This document shows, piece by piece, positions 62,940 to 64,000 of a stretch of DNA of 64,000 nt (position 1 is the stretch's first letter; every line of letters begins with the position of its first letter). The stretch is from Brucella pseudintermedia. Its GTDB lineage: Bacteria > Pseudomonadota > Alphaproteobacteria > Rhizobiales > Rhizobiaceae. The stretch lies in assembly GCF_008932435.1 (NCBI RefSeq), contig NZ_WBWE01000001.1, positions 310,001-374,000 of the forward strand. Reading direction: 5' to 3'. The translations under genes were made by a program, and so were the position numbers. A model generated the notes under the pieces. The model was not told where the DNA came from and made no database searches. It was given only the letters and a program-made list of their open reading frames with translations.

Positions 62940-63039
62940 CTTTAATGATCGACCGCCCACGTGGAATACAGGCACACTGCCTGACTGTTTCTATTTCACG
63001 CCGCGAAAGCCAGTTGGACAGCGCTAATTGCGCAACAAT

Positions 63040-63972
63040 TCATTCCGGTTTGGAATGAACCAGCATCGAATAATCCGTATTTCCAACCTGCCCGGCAATC
63101 CATTGACAGAAGACCTGCGTCAGCGGGTTTTCCAGTTTTCCTTCCGGCACAACGAGATAATATTCATTCTCCGTCCGCATCGGCCTCTCGAAAAGCATCA
63201 CCAATTCGCCGCTACGCAGCTCCTGCTCGATCAGATAAAGCGGCAGCAGCGCGAAACCCAGCCCGGCCAATGCGGCACCGATAACCATTGAGAACTGGTC
63301 GAAACGATGGCCGCGATAGGCCGACTGGCCCTCCACGCCGCAGCTTTCAAACCATTGCGCCCACATTTTGGGCCGTGTGGCAAGATGCAGCAACGGCTCA
63401 TTTTCCAGTTCTTCCGGAGCGGACGGATGACGTGCCTTCAACAGGCTTGGACAAGCAACCGGCACGATAACCTCACTACACAGGAAGGTGCAGGTGGCAT
63501 GTGCCCAGACCGGCTGCCCGTAATGGATGGCGAGATCGAAAGGCTGTTCCTCGAAATCGAAAACGCCGGAACGCGACGCAACATTTAACGCAATACCCGG
63601 ATGCTTCTCCACGAAATCGGGAATGCGCGGCATCAGCCAGCGCGTGCCGAATGTCGGCAAGGTCGCCACACTGAAGGAAGACGTGGATTGCGCCGAAGCC
63701 ATGGCGCGCAACATCGTATCTTCTGTCTGGTTGAGAAGACGCCGCACTTCCGGCAGAAATTTCCGCCCGGCATCGGAAAGCAGGATGCGCTGGCGAATGC
63801 GCTCGAACAGCAGCACGCCGAGCTGGCTTTCGAGATCCTTGATCTGACGGCTGACAGCGCTTTGGGTGAGATTGAGCTCGTGCGCAGCCTGGGTGAAACT
63901 TCCGTGACGGGCAGCGCATTCAAAGGCTTGCAGCGTGGCGATGTCCGGGATCAGTCTTCTGCTCAGCTTCAT
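63040..63972 (-). CDS. LysR family regulator (GcvA-like)
   Basis: A 310-residue regulator with N-terminal LPDIATLQAFECAARHGSFTQAAHELNLTQSAVSRQIKDLE-type helix-turn-helix and an effector domain with WLMPRIPDFVEKHPGIALNV, as in the GcvA group. It is codirectional with, and 199 bases upstream of, the FAD oxidoreductase, which it probably controls together with the ABC operon. The gene starts 28 bases before the window's right edge. Confidence 0.87.
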   Translation of the reverse strand: MKLSRRLIPDIATLQAFECAARHGSFTQAAHELNLTQSAVSRQIKDLESQLGVLLFERIRQRILLSDAGRKFLPEVRRLLNQTEDTMLRAMASAQSTSSFSVATLPTFGTRWLMPRIPDFVEKHPGIALNVASRSGVFDFEEQPFDLAIHYGQPVWAHATCTFLCSEVIVPVACPSLLKARHPSAPEELENEPLLHLATRPKMWAQWFESCGVEGQSAYRGHRFDQFSMVIGAALAGLGFALLPLYLIEQELRSGELVMLFERPMRTENEYYLVVPEGKLENPLTQVFCQWIAGQVGNTDYSMLVHSKPE

Positions 63973-64000
63973 TCCATTCTCGCATTAACATAGTTGCTTT

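Overview
The window looks like chromosome I of a Brucella/Ochrobactrum-type member of the Rhizobiales. The evidence is about 60% GC coding sequence, a fused trpE(G) gene with a Trp-rich leader peptide, the cell-cycle set sciP, chpT and ctrA with a GANTC-rich ctrA promoter, an eipA (DUF1134) gene, a choXWV choline transporter, an rhizobial fliJ beside ctrA, and a probable gnnA-gnnB pair for diaminoglucose lipid A. The species cannot be fixed from sequence reading alone.

Layout. 1-2.1 kb: a duplicated, AT-rich DUF1460 amidase-like locus with the truncated end of a GNAT gene. 2.4-6 kb: glutathionyl-hydroquinone reductase, an OmpW-like porin, a NUDIX hydrolase, a MITE-like fold-back element and a metallophosphoesterase. 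6-12 kb: leuA and trpE(G), each preceded by an attenuation-type leader peptide, flanking a CDF metal transporter. 12.3-19 kb: Lrp, MarR, MFS, EamA and LysR genes, an Rsm22 homologue with four candidate Fe-S cysteines, and a DUF2333 protein. 19-28 kb: choline uptake (choXWV) and a dipeptide ABC transporter (dppABCDF), converging on a bidirectional terminator. 28-32 kb: a HugZ-like protein, a NolR-like regulator, a TrmH methyltransferase whose start codon lies in a hairpin, and mnmA. 32-38 kb: the cell-cycle and envelope region (sciP, eipA, chpT, a receiver protein, ctrA, fliJ). 38-42 kb: an AbrB-type transporter, a VOC protein, gnnB-gnnA and tRNA-Met. 42-50.5 kb: truncated hemoglobin and an operon of carrier protein, acyl-CoA-dehydrogenase-like flavoprotein, amino acid:[carrier protein] ligase, DUF1839 protein and GH2-like protein, facing a tandem alpha/beta hydrolase. 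50.6-54.8 kb: arginine catabolism (rocF-ocd with a divergent AsnC/Lrp regulator) and an ArsR-OYE operon. 55-64 kb: tex, an ABC importer with a double-length permease, a FAD amine oxidase-like enzyme and a LysR regulator.

How genes work together. ChpT, CtrA and SciP form the core of the alphaproteobacterial CtrA pathway, and EipA is a known CtrA target in Brucella. Arginase and ornithine cyclodeaminase convert arginine to ornithine and then proline. The least understood unit is the carrier-protein operon at 43-48.7 kb: an amino acid is apparently loaded onto a dedicated carrier protein, possibly oxidised, and passed to an unknown acceptor by the DUF1839 protein. Its product is not known to me and it is the best candidate here for an undescribed pathway. 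Short dispersed repeats of the type common in Brucellaceae intergenic DNA occur at several places and are noted separately.
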